Assembly: GCA_964484465.1 (NCBI GenBank) | Contig: CAZAFL010000002.1 | Coordinates: 1-64,000 of the forward strand | Length of the DNA stretch: 64,000 nt | Origin: CAZAFL01 sp964484465 | Lineage (GTDB): Bacteria; Bacteroidota; Ignavibacteria; UBA10030; SZUA-254 | Reading direction: 5' to 3' | Shown: piece after piece, positions 1 to 7,496 of the stretch | Layout of the letters: the number at the start of each line of letters is the position of its first letter | How positions within the stretch are numbered: the first letter of the stretch is position 1 | Notes under the pieces: generated by a model | The model's input: only the letters and a program-made list of their open reading frames with translations | Databases searched by the model: none | Told to the model about the DNA's origin: nothing | Program-made: the position numbers and the translations under genes

Positions 1-53
1 AGAGTCACAGCCTTCCAAGCTGTTGGTCGCGGGTTCGAGTCCCGTCTCCCGCT
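1..53 (+). tRNA. tRNA-Gly (anticodon TCC), 5' part outside window
   Basis: The anticodon stem ACAGC/GCTGT encloses the loop CTTCCAA, giving anticodon TCC (reads GGA). A T-arm with TTCGAGT (34-40) and the 3' acceptor strand CTCCCGC (46-52) with discriminator T follow. The D-arm and 5' acceptor strand lie before base 1. No 3' CCA is encoded. It heads a tRNA-Gly/tRNA-Thr/rpmG/tRNA-Trp run ahead of secE, a common bacterial arrangement. Confidence 0.9.
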
Positions 54-71
54 CTCCCGACGAGTCGTGAT

Positions 72-144
72 GCTTGCGTAGCTCAGTTGGTAGAGCACAT
101 CCTTGGTAAGGATGAGGTCATCGGTTCAATCCCGATCGCAAGCT
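72..144 (+). tRNA. tRNA-Thr (anticodon GGT)
   Basis: Complete cloverleaf. The acceptor GCTTGCG/CGCAAGC pairs perfectly, and the anticodon stem CATCC/GGATG encloses TTGGTAA, giving GGT (reads ACC/ACU). The T-loop is TTCAATC. The discriminator is T and no CCA is encoded. It lies 18 bases after tRNA-Gly and 42 bases before rpmG, probably in one transcript. Confidence 0.95.
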
Positions 145-186
145 CGCTGATCTGAAAAGGAAGAATATTATCGAGGAGTCGAATTC

Positions 187-336
187 ATGAGAGATATTAT
201 AACATTAGAATGTACTGACTGTAAGCGAAGGAATTACACGACCACGAAGAATAAGAAAAAGCAGACCGGCCGTGTGGAATACAAGAAGTTTTGTCCTTGG
301 TGCAATAAACATACACAGCACAAGGAAACGAAATAA
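187..336 (+). CDS. rpmG: 50S ribosomal protein bL33 (zinc-binding form)
   Basis: A 49-codon gene encoding the small large-subunit protein bL33. The family is recognised by its start MRDIITLECTDCK and by two CxxC pairs (Cys9/Cys12 and Cys36/Cys39) that would bind one zinc; this is the C-plus form rather than the zinc-free paralogue. GAGGAG eight to nine bases upstream supports the ATG at 187. It sits between tRNA-Thr and tRNA-Trp, directly ahead of secE-nusG, as in many bacteria. Length and motif match the family. Confidence 0.96.
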   Translation: MRDIITLECTDCKRRNYTTTKNKKKQTGRVEYKKFCPWCNKHTQHKETK

Positions 337-344
337 TTCTTTCT

Positions 345-418
345 ACGTCAGTAGCTCAATTGGCTAGAGCAGCGGTCTCCAAAACCGCAGGTTGGGGGTT
401 CAAGTCCCTCCTGACGTG
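345..418 (+). tRNA. tRNA-Trp (anticodon CCA)
   Basis: Complete cloverleaf. The acceptor ACGTCAG/CTGACGT pairs perfectly, and the anticodon stem GCGGT/ACCGC encloses CTCCAAA, giving anticodon CCA. The discriminator is G, the expected tRNA-Trp identity base, and no CCA tail is encoded. tRNA-Trp directly before secE is a widespread gene order. Confidence 0.96.
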
Positions 419-454
419 CTTGGAAGTCGACCGGAAGACAAAAAGGAACCCGGA

Positions 455-637
455 ATGAAAGAAAAAATTATTGCCTTCTTCACCGATGTCGTGAAGGAAA
501 TGAAAAAAGTAACGTGGCCGCGGAGGGAAGAGCTGCGTGATTCTACGCTTATCGTGCTTGTGGTGTGCGGGGTCATCGCGGTGTTCGTCTACGTGATCGA
601 CCTGGCGGTGAATTATGTCATCAAGTTCTTAATCTAA
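455..637 (+). CDS. secE: Preprotein translocase subunit SecE
   Basis: A 60-residue SecE of the short, single-membrane-span bacterial type. It clamps SecY in the SecYEG channel in the inner membrane. The amphipathic segment VVKEMKKVTWPRREEL (residues about 11-26) is the SecE signature and is followed by one hydrophobic span (about 30-55). The start at 455 is preceded by AAAAGGA; an in-frame upstream ATG at 392 lies inside tRNA-Trp and is rejected. secE lies directly upstream of nusG, the standard order. Confidence 0.95.
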   Translation: MKEKIIAFFTDVVKEMKKVTWPRREELRDSTLIVLVVCGVIAVFVYVIDLAVNYVIKFLI

Positions 638-657
638 TGCGGGCAGGAATACTTGTG

Positions 658-1203
658 ATGGATAAAACGACTGAGAAAAGATGGTATGCGATACGCACCT
701 ACTCGGGGCATGAAAACAAGGTCAAAGCGCATTTAGAAAATGAAGCGAAACTTGCCAACCTGAGCGAACGCATCTCGGCAGTGATGGTTCCTTCAGAGAA
801 AATTTTTGAAGTCAAGGAAGGAAAGAAAAAAAGCAGGACAAAGACATTTTTCCCGGGTTATATTCTTGTTGAGGCGGTTTTGGACAAAGAGACAAAGCAC
901 CTTATTCTTAATACACCCTCCGTGATCAGCTTCGTCGGTCCCAAAGGTGACCCGGTTCCCCTTCAACCTGACGAAGTCCGCCGACTGATCGGAAGAATGG
1001 AAGAGCGTAAAGATGTTGAAGTTCTGGAAGTCCCGTTCCATGTCGGCGAGCCTGTCAAAGTAATCGATGGACCGTTCAACAATTTCACCGGCTTTGTCCA
1101 GGACGTCAATGAAGAAAAAATGAAATTAAAAGTGATGGTAAGTATTTTCGGCCGAAAGACTCCTGTTGAACTGGATTTCAGTCAGGTCGAAGCGGAAAAA
1201 TAA
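658..1203 (+). CDS. nusG: Transcription termination/antitermination protein NusG
   Basis: A 181-residue NusG. The N-terminal NGN domain begins with WYAIRTYSGHENKV and contains FFPGYILVE, which contacts RNA polymerase. The C-terminal KOW domain holds VGEPVKVIDGPFNNFTGFV and binds Rho or ribosomal protein uS10 in well-studied species. The ATG at 658 has AGGAA about ten bases upstream and gives the usual N-terminus. An ATG at 637, overlapping the secE stop, would add seven residues and cannot be fully excluded. Confidence 0.95.
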   Translation: MDKTTEKRWYAIRTYSGHENKVKAHLENEAKLANLSERISAVMVPSEKIFEVKEGKKKSRTKTFFPGYILVEAVLDKETKHLILNTPSVISFVGPKGDPVPLQPDEVRRLIGRMEERKDVEVLEVPFHVGEPVKVIDGPFNNFTGFVQDVNEEKMKLKVMVSIFGRKTPVELDFSQVEAEK

Positions 1204-1229
1204 GTTCTCATCTCAACGGATAACATGAT

Positions 1230-1652
1230 ATGAAAAAAGTCGTTGGTTTTATCAAATTACAAATTCCTGCAGGACAGGCAAACCCTGCACCGCCCATTGG
1301 TCCTGCTCTCGGACAAAAGGGCGTCAACATCATGGAATTCTGCAAACAGTTCAATGCTAAAACGCAGGACAAAAAGGGATTAATTATCCCTGTCGTGATA
1401 ACGGTGTTTTCCGACAAGTCATTTACGTTCATCACGAAAACACCACCCGCGTCGGTCCTGCTTGCAAAGGCGGCGAAAGTTGAAAAAGGCTCCGGCGAAC
1501 CAAACAGGAATAAGGTGGGAAAAGTGACCAAAAAGCAGGTGCGTGAAATTGCAGAAATGAAAATGCCCGACCTGAATGCGCATGATATTGAAGCAGCAAT
1601 GGCAATGGTTGCCGGGACCGCCCGCAGTATGGGAATAACGGTCGAAGACTAA
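1230..1652 (+). CDS. rplK: 50S ribosomal protein uL11
   Basis: A 140-residue uL11, which binds the GTPase-associated region of 23S rRNA and, in model bacteria, is needed for RelA activation. The N-terminal domain carries the conserved PAGQANPAPPIGPALGQKGVNI segment, including the flexible proline-rich loop. The C-terminal RNA-binding domain ends with GTARSMGITV. Length is within two residues of the E. coli protein. It pairs with rplA downstream, separated by an apparent L1 regulatory site. Confidence 0.97.
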   Translation: MKKVVGFIKLQIPAGQANPAPPIGPALGQKGVNIMEFCKQFNAKTQDKKGLIIPVVITVFSDKSFTFITKTPPASVLLAKAAKVEKGSGEPNRNKVGKVTKKQVREIAEMKMPDLNAHDIEAAMAMVAGTARSMGITVED

Positions 1653-1661
1653 TTATTCATC

Positions 1662-1696
1662 GTGGGAGTTCCGTCGCAACGGAGCGATCGTACCAC
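1662..1696 (+). promoter_or_regulatory. Probable L1 autoregulatory binding site upstream of rplA
   Basis: The rplK-rplA gap folds into an outer stem GTGG (1662-1665) with CCAC (1693-1696). Inside is an asymmetric loop with GAG on the 5' side and CGATCGTA on the 3' side, then an upper stem TTCCGT (1669-1674) with ACGGAG (1679-1684) closed by CGCA. This reproduces the L1-binding element of 23S rRNA helices 76-77 (GUGGGAG on one strand, ACCAC on the other). L1 is known to repress its own operon through such mimics. Binding here is inferred from structure alone. Confidence 0.8.
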
Positions 1697-1717
1697 AAAA
1701 CAGAAGGAATCTGTTCA

Positions 1718-2416
1718 ATGAAACGAAGCAAACGTTATAAAACAGCGATAGCCAAGGTGGACCCTAAGAAAGCATATGGCATTGATGAAGCCGTTGACCG
1801 GGTGAAAGAGATGGCTTCAGCAAAGTTCAATGAAGCGGTTGATATTGCCGTCCGTCTCGGCGTCGACCCCAAGAAAGCGGACCAGGCGGTCCGCGGAACC
1901 GTGGCACTGCCTCACGGCATCGGCAAAGAAGTGCGTGTTCTCGTTCTTGCGAAACCTCCTAAAGATGAAGAGGCAAAAGCTGCAGGAGCCGACCACGTAG
2001 GGTTTCAGGATTATATCCAGAAGATTCAACAAGGTTGGGCTGATATCGACGTTATTATTGCGACGCCCGACTCGATGGGGGAAGTCGGAAAATTAGGAAA
2101 AGTTCTTGGCCCCCGCGGATTAATGCCGAACCCAAAGAGCGGAACGGTGACATTGGATGTCGGCAAAGCCGTTAAGGAAGTGAAAGCCGGAAAAATCGAA
2201 TTCAGAGTCGATAAAGCGGGGATCCTCCACGCGACGATCGGGAAAGCAAACTTTGAAAAGCAGAAATTAGTTGACAATGTCAATGCGTTCTTGACGACGG
2301 TGGTTCGCCTTAAGCCGGCGACATCGAAGGGGCAATACATCAGGAGCATTGCCATTTCATGTACAATGAGCCCGAGTGTACATATTGATAAGAATGTTGT
2401 CGGTGCCCATTCATAA
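1718..2416 (+). CDS. rplA: 50S ribosomal protein uL1
   Basis: A 232-residue uL1, the L1-stalk protein that helps release E-site tRNA. Recognised by ALPHGIGKEVRVLVLA, the LGKVLGPRGLMPNPKSGTV signature and the C-terminal GQYIRSIAISCTMSPS segment. AAGGA precedes the ATG at 1718. It is both the downstream cistron of, and the likely repressor acting at, the L1-type RNA element just upstream. Confidence 0.97.
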   Translation: MKRSKRYKTAIAKVDPKKAYGIDEAVDRVKEMASAKFNEAVDIAVRLGVDPKKADQAVRGTVALPHGIGKEVRVLVLAKPPKDEEAKAAGADHVGFQDYIQKIQQGWADIDVIIATPDSMGEVGKLGKVLGPRGLMPNPKSGTVTLDVGKAVKEVKAGKIEFRVDKAGILHATIGKANFEKQKLVDNVNAFLTTVVRLKPATSKGQYIRSIAISCTMSPSVHIDKNVVGAHS

Positions 2417-2451
2417 TGAAGGATTTACGCACTCAGTAATAGTATAATATT

Positions 2452-2490
2452 GTTCACTGCCCTGCAAAACGTGGGGGCTTCTCGGTGAAC
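2452..2490 (+). promoter_or_regulatory. Structured rplA-rplJ leader, possible L10-responsive element
   Basis: The 97-base rplA-rplJ gap can form an outer stem GTTCAC (2452-2457) with GTGAAC (2485-2490), an internal loop, and an inner stem GCCC (2459-2462) with GGGC (2475-2478). A perfect TATAAT (2443-2448) lies just upstream but has no good -35 at normal spacing. L10-L12 complexes repress rplJL translation from a leader at this place in other bacteria. I do not see the expected kink-turn, so the L10 assignment is tentative. Confidence 0.35.
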
Positions 2491-2513
2491 ATCATTTAAT
2501 TCACGAGGAAATC

Positions 2514-3035
2514 ATGAAACGCTCTGAGAAAGAACAGATTCTTGCAGAAGTTGCGGAGAAAGTTGCCCGCGCAAAAAGTATGTTCTTTGCGGACTTCACC
2601 GGAATCACCGTTGAGGAAGTGAACGAACTGCGGCGGGAATTCCGAAAGTCGAATGTCGATTATCGCGTTGTAAAGAACACGCTGGCTCGCAAAGCGCTCG
2701 AACGTGTAACCGGATATGATAGCGTGTATGAGAAACTTGTGGGTCCCACCGCTATCGCATTCGGCTATGACGATCCGGTAACACCTGCGAAGATTATCAA
2801 GAAGTTTCGCGAAAAGAATGAGAAACTGAGCGTTAAAGTCTGCGTTCTTGAAAAACAGATATTCGATGGCAAGCAACTGGATGCACTCGCAAAACTCCCG
2901 ACACGGGGAGAAATTATTGCAGGAATTCTTGGCAGCATCAGCGCTCCGGCTTCCGGAATAGTCGGTGCAGTTGGAGCTGTTATGCGCGACCTTGTCAACG
3001 TCATCGATGCGATTGAAAAGAAGAAAGCAGCGTAA
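2514..3035 (+). CDS. rplJ: 50S ribosomal protein uL10
   Basis: A 173-residue uL10, the base of the L7/L12 stalk. The N-terminal rRNA-binding domain carries the family pattern ADFTGITVEEVNELRREFR and YRVVKNTLARKA. The C-terminal helix (about residues 140-173) is where bL12 dimers attach. AGGA lies six bases before the ATG at 2514. It pairs with rplL 45 bases downstream, as expected for stalk stoichiometry control. Confidence 0.96.
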   Translation: MKRSEKEQILAEVAEKVARAKSMFFADFTGITVEEVNELRREFRKSNVDYRVVKNTLARKALERVTGYDSVYEKLVGPTAIAFGYDDPVTPAKIIKKFREKNEKLSVKVCVLEKQIFDGKQLDALAKLPTRGEIIAGILGSISAPASGIVGAVGAVMRDLVNVIDAIEKKKAA

Positions 3036-3080
3036 GCTCACTAACAAATTGTCAATAATAAAGAAGAAGGAGAAATAACA

Positions 3081-3467
3081 ATGTCAGCAGTCCAGGAAAT
3101 TGTCGAAAAAATTGAAAAACTTACTCTGCTCGAAGCTTCGGAATTGAAAAAAGCTTTGGAGGAAAAATTTGGCGTCACCGCTGCAGCCCCGATGATGATG
3201 GCGGGTGGTATGATGCCTGCAGGCGGCGGCGCAGCACCGGCAGCAGCTGAAGCGCAGACGGAATTCACCGTTGTTCTGAAGAATTCCGGAGCTCAGAAAA
3301 TCAATGTCATTAAAGTGGTCCGCGCAGCAACTGGTCTCGGCTTGAAGGAAGCGAAGGACCTCGTGGACGGTGCACCTAAAACGGTGAAAGAAGGCCTTAA
3401 TAAGGATGATGCGGAAAAGTTGAAAAAAGAACTCGAAGAAGCAGGAGCACAGGTCGAGCTGAAGTAA
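3081..3467 (+). CDS. rplL: 50S ribosomal protein bL12 (L7/L12)
   Basis: A 128-residue bL12, the multicopy stalk protein that recruits translational GTPases. An N-terminal dimerisation domain (about 1-35) is joined by a Met/Ala/Gly-rich hinge (about 36-58) to the C-terminal domain. That domain has the invariant KINVIKVVRAATGLGLKEAK and VDGAPKTVKEG factor-binding motifs. A strong AGAAGGAG ribosome-binding site precedes the start, consistent with high output. Two hairpins follow before rpoB. Confidence 0.97.
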   Translation: MSAVQEIVEKIEKLTLLEASELKKALEEKFGVTAAAPMMMAGGMMPAGGGAAPAAAEAQTEFTVVLKNSGAQKINVIKVVRAATGLGLKEAKDLVDGAPKTVKEGLNKDDAEKLKKELEEAGAQVELK

Positions 3468-3476
3468 CTCCTATAC

Positions 3477-3494
3477 CCGGCAGTTCCGTGCCGG
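3477..3494 (+). other. Stem-loop just after rplL
   Basis: CCGGCA (3477-3482) pairs perfectly with TGCCGG (3489-3494) around a six-base loop, nine bases after the rplL stop. There is no U-tract, so it is more likely a 3'-end stabiliser or RNase site than a terminator. Function is inferred only from position. Confidence 0.4.
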
Positions 3495-3570
3495 ACGATG
3501 GAACGAACTTTTTCGCAACAACAAACGTTGAAGGTACAGTGGTAAAATATCACGAAATGTAATTCGGCAG

Positions 3571-3613
3571 CCGGTAACCATATCTCTGAGTGGTTATCGG
3601 TTTGCTATTTTTT
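3571..3613 (+). terminator. Probable attenuator between rplL and rpoB
   Basis: CCGGTAACCA (3571-3580) pairs with TGGTTATCGG (3591-3600): ten pairs including one G-U, with a ten-base loop. It is followed by TTTGCTATTTTTT. The four non-T bases between stem and main T-run suggest partial termination. In E. coli an attenuator at this same place lets ribosomal protein transcription exceed rpoBC; the parallel is inference. Confidence 0.6.
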
Positions 3614-3698
3614 ATGTTGCATCATATTTCACCGCCTTCGCGTTTGGTTCAGATGCAGATCATGACAATGTCCATTCCTACTATATAAAGGGTTACGT

Positions 3699-6600
3699 GT
3701 GAAAACTCACAACAACCATTCCAATGGCAGAATCTCGTTCGGGAAAATTCCTGAGATTATCGAATCCCCCGATTTGCTTTATGTGCAATTACAGTCGTGG
3801 GAAAATTTTCTCCAGACGGATGCTGTTCCCGAGAAACGTCAGAATAAAGGGCTCCAGCAAATATTCACGATGAATTTCCCGATTACCGATGCACGGGAAA
3901 ATTATATCCTCGAATTTGTTGAGTATTACATCGAGAAGACAAAGTATAGTGTCATCGAGTGTCAGGAACGCGGGTTGACGTACGCCGTTCCCCTGAAGGC
4001 GAAGCTGCGACTCTCGACCAAGAGTGAAGACGGTAAGAGTTATGTCGATACCATCGAACAGGAAGTGTATCTCGGTAACCTTCCTGCAATGACACATCGC
4101 GGAACGTATATCATCAATGGCGCCGAACGTGTCGTCGTCAGTCAACTTCACCGTTCGCCGGGCGTGTTTTTCGACGAATCTGTTCACCCGAACGGCATGT
4201 CGATCTATTCTGCGCGTATTATTCCGTTCCGCGGCTCGTGGGTGGAGTTCATGACGGATATCAGCAACGTGATGTATGTGTACATCGACCGGAAAAAGAA
4301 ATTCCCGGTGACAACACTCCTTCGTGCGCTCGGTTATTCGTCGGATGATGAAATCCTTGAACTCTTCAATCTTGTGGAAGAAATCGAACCGCATAAAGCA
4401 GAAATGAAAGAATACCTTGGCAGGATCGTCTGCAGTGATGTCGTTGATAAGAAGACGGGTGAGATTTTCATTAACAAAGACACGACGTTTACAGAAGAAC
4501 TGCTGAAGAAAGTCAAAAAATCAGATATTAAGAAAATCCGTTTCCTGAAGCATGAGGGAATCGGAGAAAGTTCGGTCATTGCAAATACTATTCAGAAGGA
4601 TATTGCACGTACCGATGAAGAGGCGTTGAATGCCATTTATCAGCAACTCAGGTCGGGTGAAGCGCCGGACCTTGAAACGGCAAAAAATCTTCTTGAAAGA
4701 TTGTTCTTTAATGAGAAACGCTATGACCTCGGAGATGTCGGCCGCTATCGTTTGAATTCAAAATTGAATTTGAATACGCCTGCCGCAACAACCACACTAA
4801 CGAAAGATGATATTATAGCCATTATCAACTATCTCATCGATTTGCAGCAGGGCCGAAAAACAGTCGATGACATCGACCATCTTGGAAACCGCAGGGTTCG
4901 CACGGTTGGTGAACAGATCGGTCAGCAGTTTAATATCGGGCTTGCGCGCATGGCGCGAACAATCCGTGAACGCTTAAGCCTTCGCGACCAGGAAAAAATC
5001 ACGCCACAGGATCTGGTGAATGCAAGAACGATTACAAGCGTTATTAATGCATTCTTCGGGACAAATCAATTATCGCAATTCATGGATCAGACAAACCCGC
5101 TTGCAGAGATCACCCATAAGCGGCGTATGTCTGCGCTTGGCCCCGGCGGTTTAACACGCGAGCGGGCAGGTTTCGAAGTGAGGGACGTTCACTATACACA
5201 TTATGGCCGGTTGTGTCCGATTGAAACGCCTGAAGGACCGAATATAGGTTTGATATCTTCCTTATGTATTCATGCCCGGGTGAATGAGTTTGGTTTTATT
5301 GAGACTCCATACCGTAAAGTAAAAGGAGGGAAGGTGCTCGAAGAAATCGAATTCATGACCGCAGAGAAAGAGGACGTGTACACCATCGCCCAGGCGAATG
5401 CGGTCATCGATGAAAAAGGCAAGTTTGCAACAGAGCGGGTCAAAGCGCGACTTCAAAGTGATTACCCGCTTGCAAAACCGGAAGAAATTCAGTACATGGA
5501 TGTTGCTCCCTCACAAATTGTCAGCGCAGCGGCTGCCCTTATTCCGTTCCTCGAACATGATGATGCTAACCGTGCACTTATGGGTTCAAATATGCAGCGC
5601 CAGGCAGTCCCGCTCATGCGGCCGGAAACGCCTATCGTCGGCACAGGGCTTGAGGAAAAAATCGCCCGCGACGCGCGCACGATGATCGTCGCGGAACGCA
5701 ACGGTTCGGTAGAATATGTGGACTCGAACCGCATTATTGTGAATTATGATATCGATGAAGGAAGTGCTGAAGCGCTCGTCAGTTTTGACGATAAGAAGCG
5801 TGTTGAATACCAGCTTATTAAATTTTTCCGGACGAACCAGGATACAAGCATCAATCAACTCGCTGTCGTCAAACCCGGCCAGCGGGTGAAGAAAGGGGAT
5901 ATCCTTGCCGATGGTTGCGCGACCGACCACGGTGAGCTTGCCTTGGGACGGAACGTGCTGGTCGCGTTCATGCCATGGCGCGGTTATAATTTTGAAGATG
6001 CTATAATCGTGAGCGAACGGCTTGTTGCGGAGGATACGTTTACCTCTCTTCATATAGAAGAGTTCGAACTCCAGGTGCGGGACACAAAACGTGGTGAAGA
6101 GGAATTGACGCGTGAGATTCCGAACGTCAGCGAAGACGCGGTCAAAGATTTAGATGAAAACGGCGTTGTCCGTGTTGGGGCCGAAGTTGTCGAAGGGGAT
6201 ATTCTTATCGGCAAGATCACTCCCAAAGGAGAGACGGAATCGACACCGGAAGAAAAACTTCTGAAGGCAATTTTTGGCGAGAAGGCCGGCGATGTGAAGG
6301 ATGCCTCTCTGAAAGCTCCGCCCGGAATGAAGGGTATCGTTATCGCGACAAAACTCTTCAGCCGGAAAAAGAAAGACAGTGAATCCAAGAAGGAAGATAA
6401 GAGATTAAGCGAACATCTCGACCGCGCTCACAAGAAAACGCTGAAGGAGAATCTTGAGAAACTCGGCAAAAAACTCGGCTTGCTCCTGGACGGGGAAAAA
6501 TCTCTCGGAATCCGGGACACTTCAGGCGATGTTGTTCTGCGCGGAGGTACGCTCCTGAAGGAAGAGACATTCGTAAATATGGAAAATGTCGAAAAACTCG

Positions 6601-7475
6601 ACCCGAACGGCGAGTGGGTTGAAGATAAACGAAAACAATCACTGATCGCGAAGATTTATCAGAATTTCTTCCAGAAACAAAACGACATCGAAGAGTACTT
6701 CAAGCATGAAAAAACAAAAATCATGCTCGGCGATGAGCTGCCATCAGGCATCGTACAGCTTGCAAAAGTGTACGTCGCGAAGAAACGGAAGCTTTCAGTA
6801 GGCGACAAAATGGCTGGACGCCACGGTAACAAAGGCGTTGTCGCAAAAGTTGTACCGCAGGAAGATATGCCGTTCTTACCCGATGGAACACCGATCGATA
6901 TGGTGCTGAACCCTCTCGGTGTGCCGTCGCGTATGAACCTTGGACAATTGTTCGAAACGGCGCTCGGGTGGGCAGGAAAGAAACTTGGAGTGAAATATGC
7001 CTGCCCGATTTTCGACGGTGCAACGTGGGAGGATGTTCAGAGCCAGATGGCAAAAGCCGGGTTGAATCAAACGTCCAAGACGACATTACATGATGGAAGG
7101 ACCGGTGAACCGTTCGACCAGGAAGTGACTGTCGGTTTCATTTACATGATGAAGCTTTCACACCTTGTCGACGATAAAATTCACGCGCGTTCCATCGGTC
7201 CGTACTCTTTGATCACCCAGCAGCCGCTTGGAGGAAAAGCTCAATTTGGCGGGCAGAGGTTCGGAGAGATGGAAGTATGGGCACTTGAGGCCTATGGCGC
7301 CGCCAATATTCTCCAGGAAATTTTAACGGTGAAAAGCGACGACGTTTACGGTCGAGCAAAGCTTTATGAGTCGATCGTGAAAGGTGACAATTTGCCCGAA
7401 CCGAACATTCCTGAATCGTTCAATGTGTTGGTTCGCGAATTAATGGGTTTGGGATTGGATATCAAGATAGAATAA
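3699..7475 (+). CDS. rpoB: DNA-directed RNA polymerase subunit beta
   Basis: A 1258-residue beta subunit that starts with GTG; AAGGG lies six bases upstream. The rifampicin-binding region is intact: FMDQ with Asp463, THKRRMS with His473 and Ser478 (equivalent to E. coli Asp516, His526, Ser531), so no classical resistance change is visible. The downstream VRDVHYTHYGRLCPIETPEGPN has Tyr where proteobacteria have Pro. A lysine-rich inserted segment (about residues 885-935) precedes the flap and GDKMAGRHGNKG active-site motif. The C-terminus ends in the usual short clamp segment. Confidence 0.98.
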   Translation: MKTHNNHSNGRISFGKIPEIIESPDLLYVQLQSWENFLQTDAVPEKRQNKGLQQIFTMNFPITDARENYILEFVEYYIEKTKYSVIECQERGLTYAVPLKAKLRLSTKSEDGKSYVDTIEQEVYLGNLPAMTHRGTYIINGAERVVVSQLHRSPGVFFDESVHPNGMSIYSARIIPFRGSWVEFMTDISNVMYVYIDRKKKFPVTTLLRALGYSSDDEILELFNLVEEIEPHKAEMKEYLGRIVCSDVVDKKTGEIFINKDTTFTEELLKKVKKSDIKKIRFLKHEGIGESSVIANTIQKDIARTDEEALNAIYQQLRSGEAPDLETAKNLLERLFFNEKRYDLGDVGRYRLNSKLNLNTPAATTTLTKDDIIAIINYLIDLQQGRKTVDDIDHLGNRRVRTVGEQIGQQFNIGLARMARTIRERLSLRDQEKITPQDLVNARTITSVINAFFGTNQLSQFMDQTNPLAEITHKRRMSALGPGGLTRERAGFEVRDVHYTHYGRLCPIETPEGPNIGLISSLCIHARVNEFGFIETPYRKVKGGKVLEEIEFMTAEKEDVYTIAQANAVIDEKGKFATERVKARLQSDYPLAKPEEIQYMDVAPSQIVSAAAALIPFLEHDDANRALMGSNMQRQAVPLMRPETPIVGTGLEEKIARDARTMIVAERNGSVEYVDSNRIIVNYDIDEGSAEALVSFDDKKRVEYQLIKFFRTNQDTSINQLAVVKPGQRVKKGDILADGCATDHGELALGRNVLVAFMPWRGYNFEDAIIVSERLVAEDTFTSLHIEEFELQVRDTKRGEEELTREIPNVSEDAVKDLDENGVVRVGAEVVEGDILIGKITPKGETESTPEEKLLKAIFGEKAGDVKDASLKAPPGMKGIVIATKLFSRKKKDSESKKEDKRLSEHLDRAHKKTLKENLEKLGKKLGLLLDGEKSLGIRDTSGDVVLRGGTLLKEETFVNMENVEKLDPNGEWVEDKRKQSLIAKIYQNFFQKQNDIEEYFKHEKTKIMLGDELPSGIVQLAKVYVAKKRKLSVGDKMAGRHGNKGVVAKVVPQEDMPFLPDGTPIDMVLNPLGVPSRMNLGQLFETALGWAGKKLGVKYACPIFDGATWEDVQSQMAKAGLNQTSKTTLHDGRTGEPFDQEVTVGFIYMMKLSHLVDDKIHARSIGPYSLITQQPLGGKAQFGGQRFGEMEVWALEAYGAANILQEILTVKSDDVYGRAKLYESIVKGDNLPEPNIPESFNVLVRELMGLGLDIKIE

Positions 7476-7496
7476 TGAGAACTTTGGAGGGTTACA

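Noticed and set aside
392..454. Longer SecE reading from an ATG at 392
   Set aside because: It would begin inside tRNA-Trp; the ATG at 455 has a good ribosome-binding site.
3662..3689. Possible rpoB promoter (ATGACA, 16 bases, TATAAA)
   Set aside because: The -10 overlaps the rpoB ribosome-binding site and would start transcription about three bases before the GTG; the match is likely chance.
3789..4394. 201-codon minus-strand frame opposite rpoB
   Set aside because: Shadow of rpoB; no family resemblance and composition unlike neighbouring proteins.
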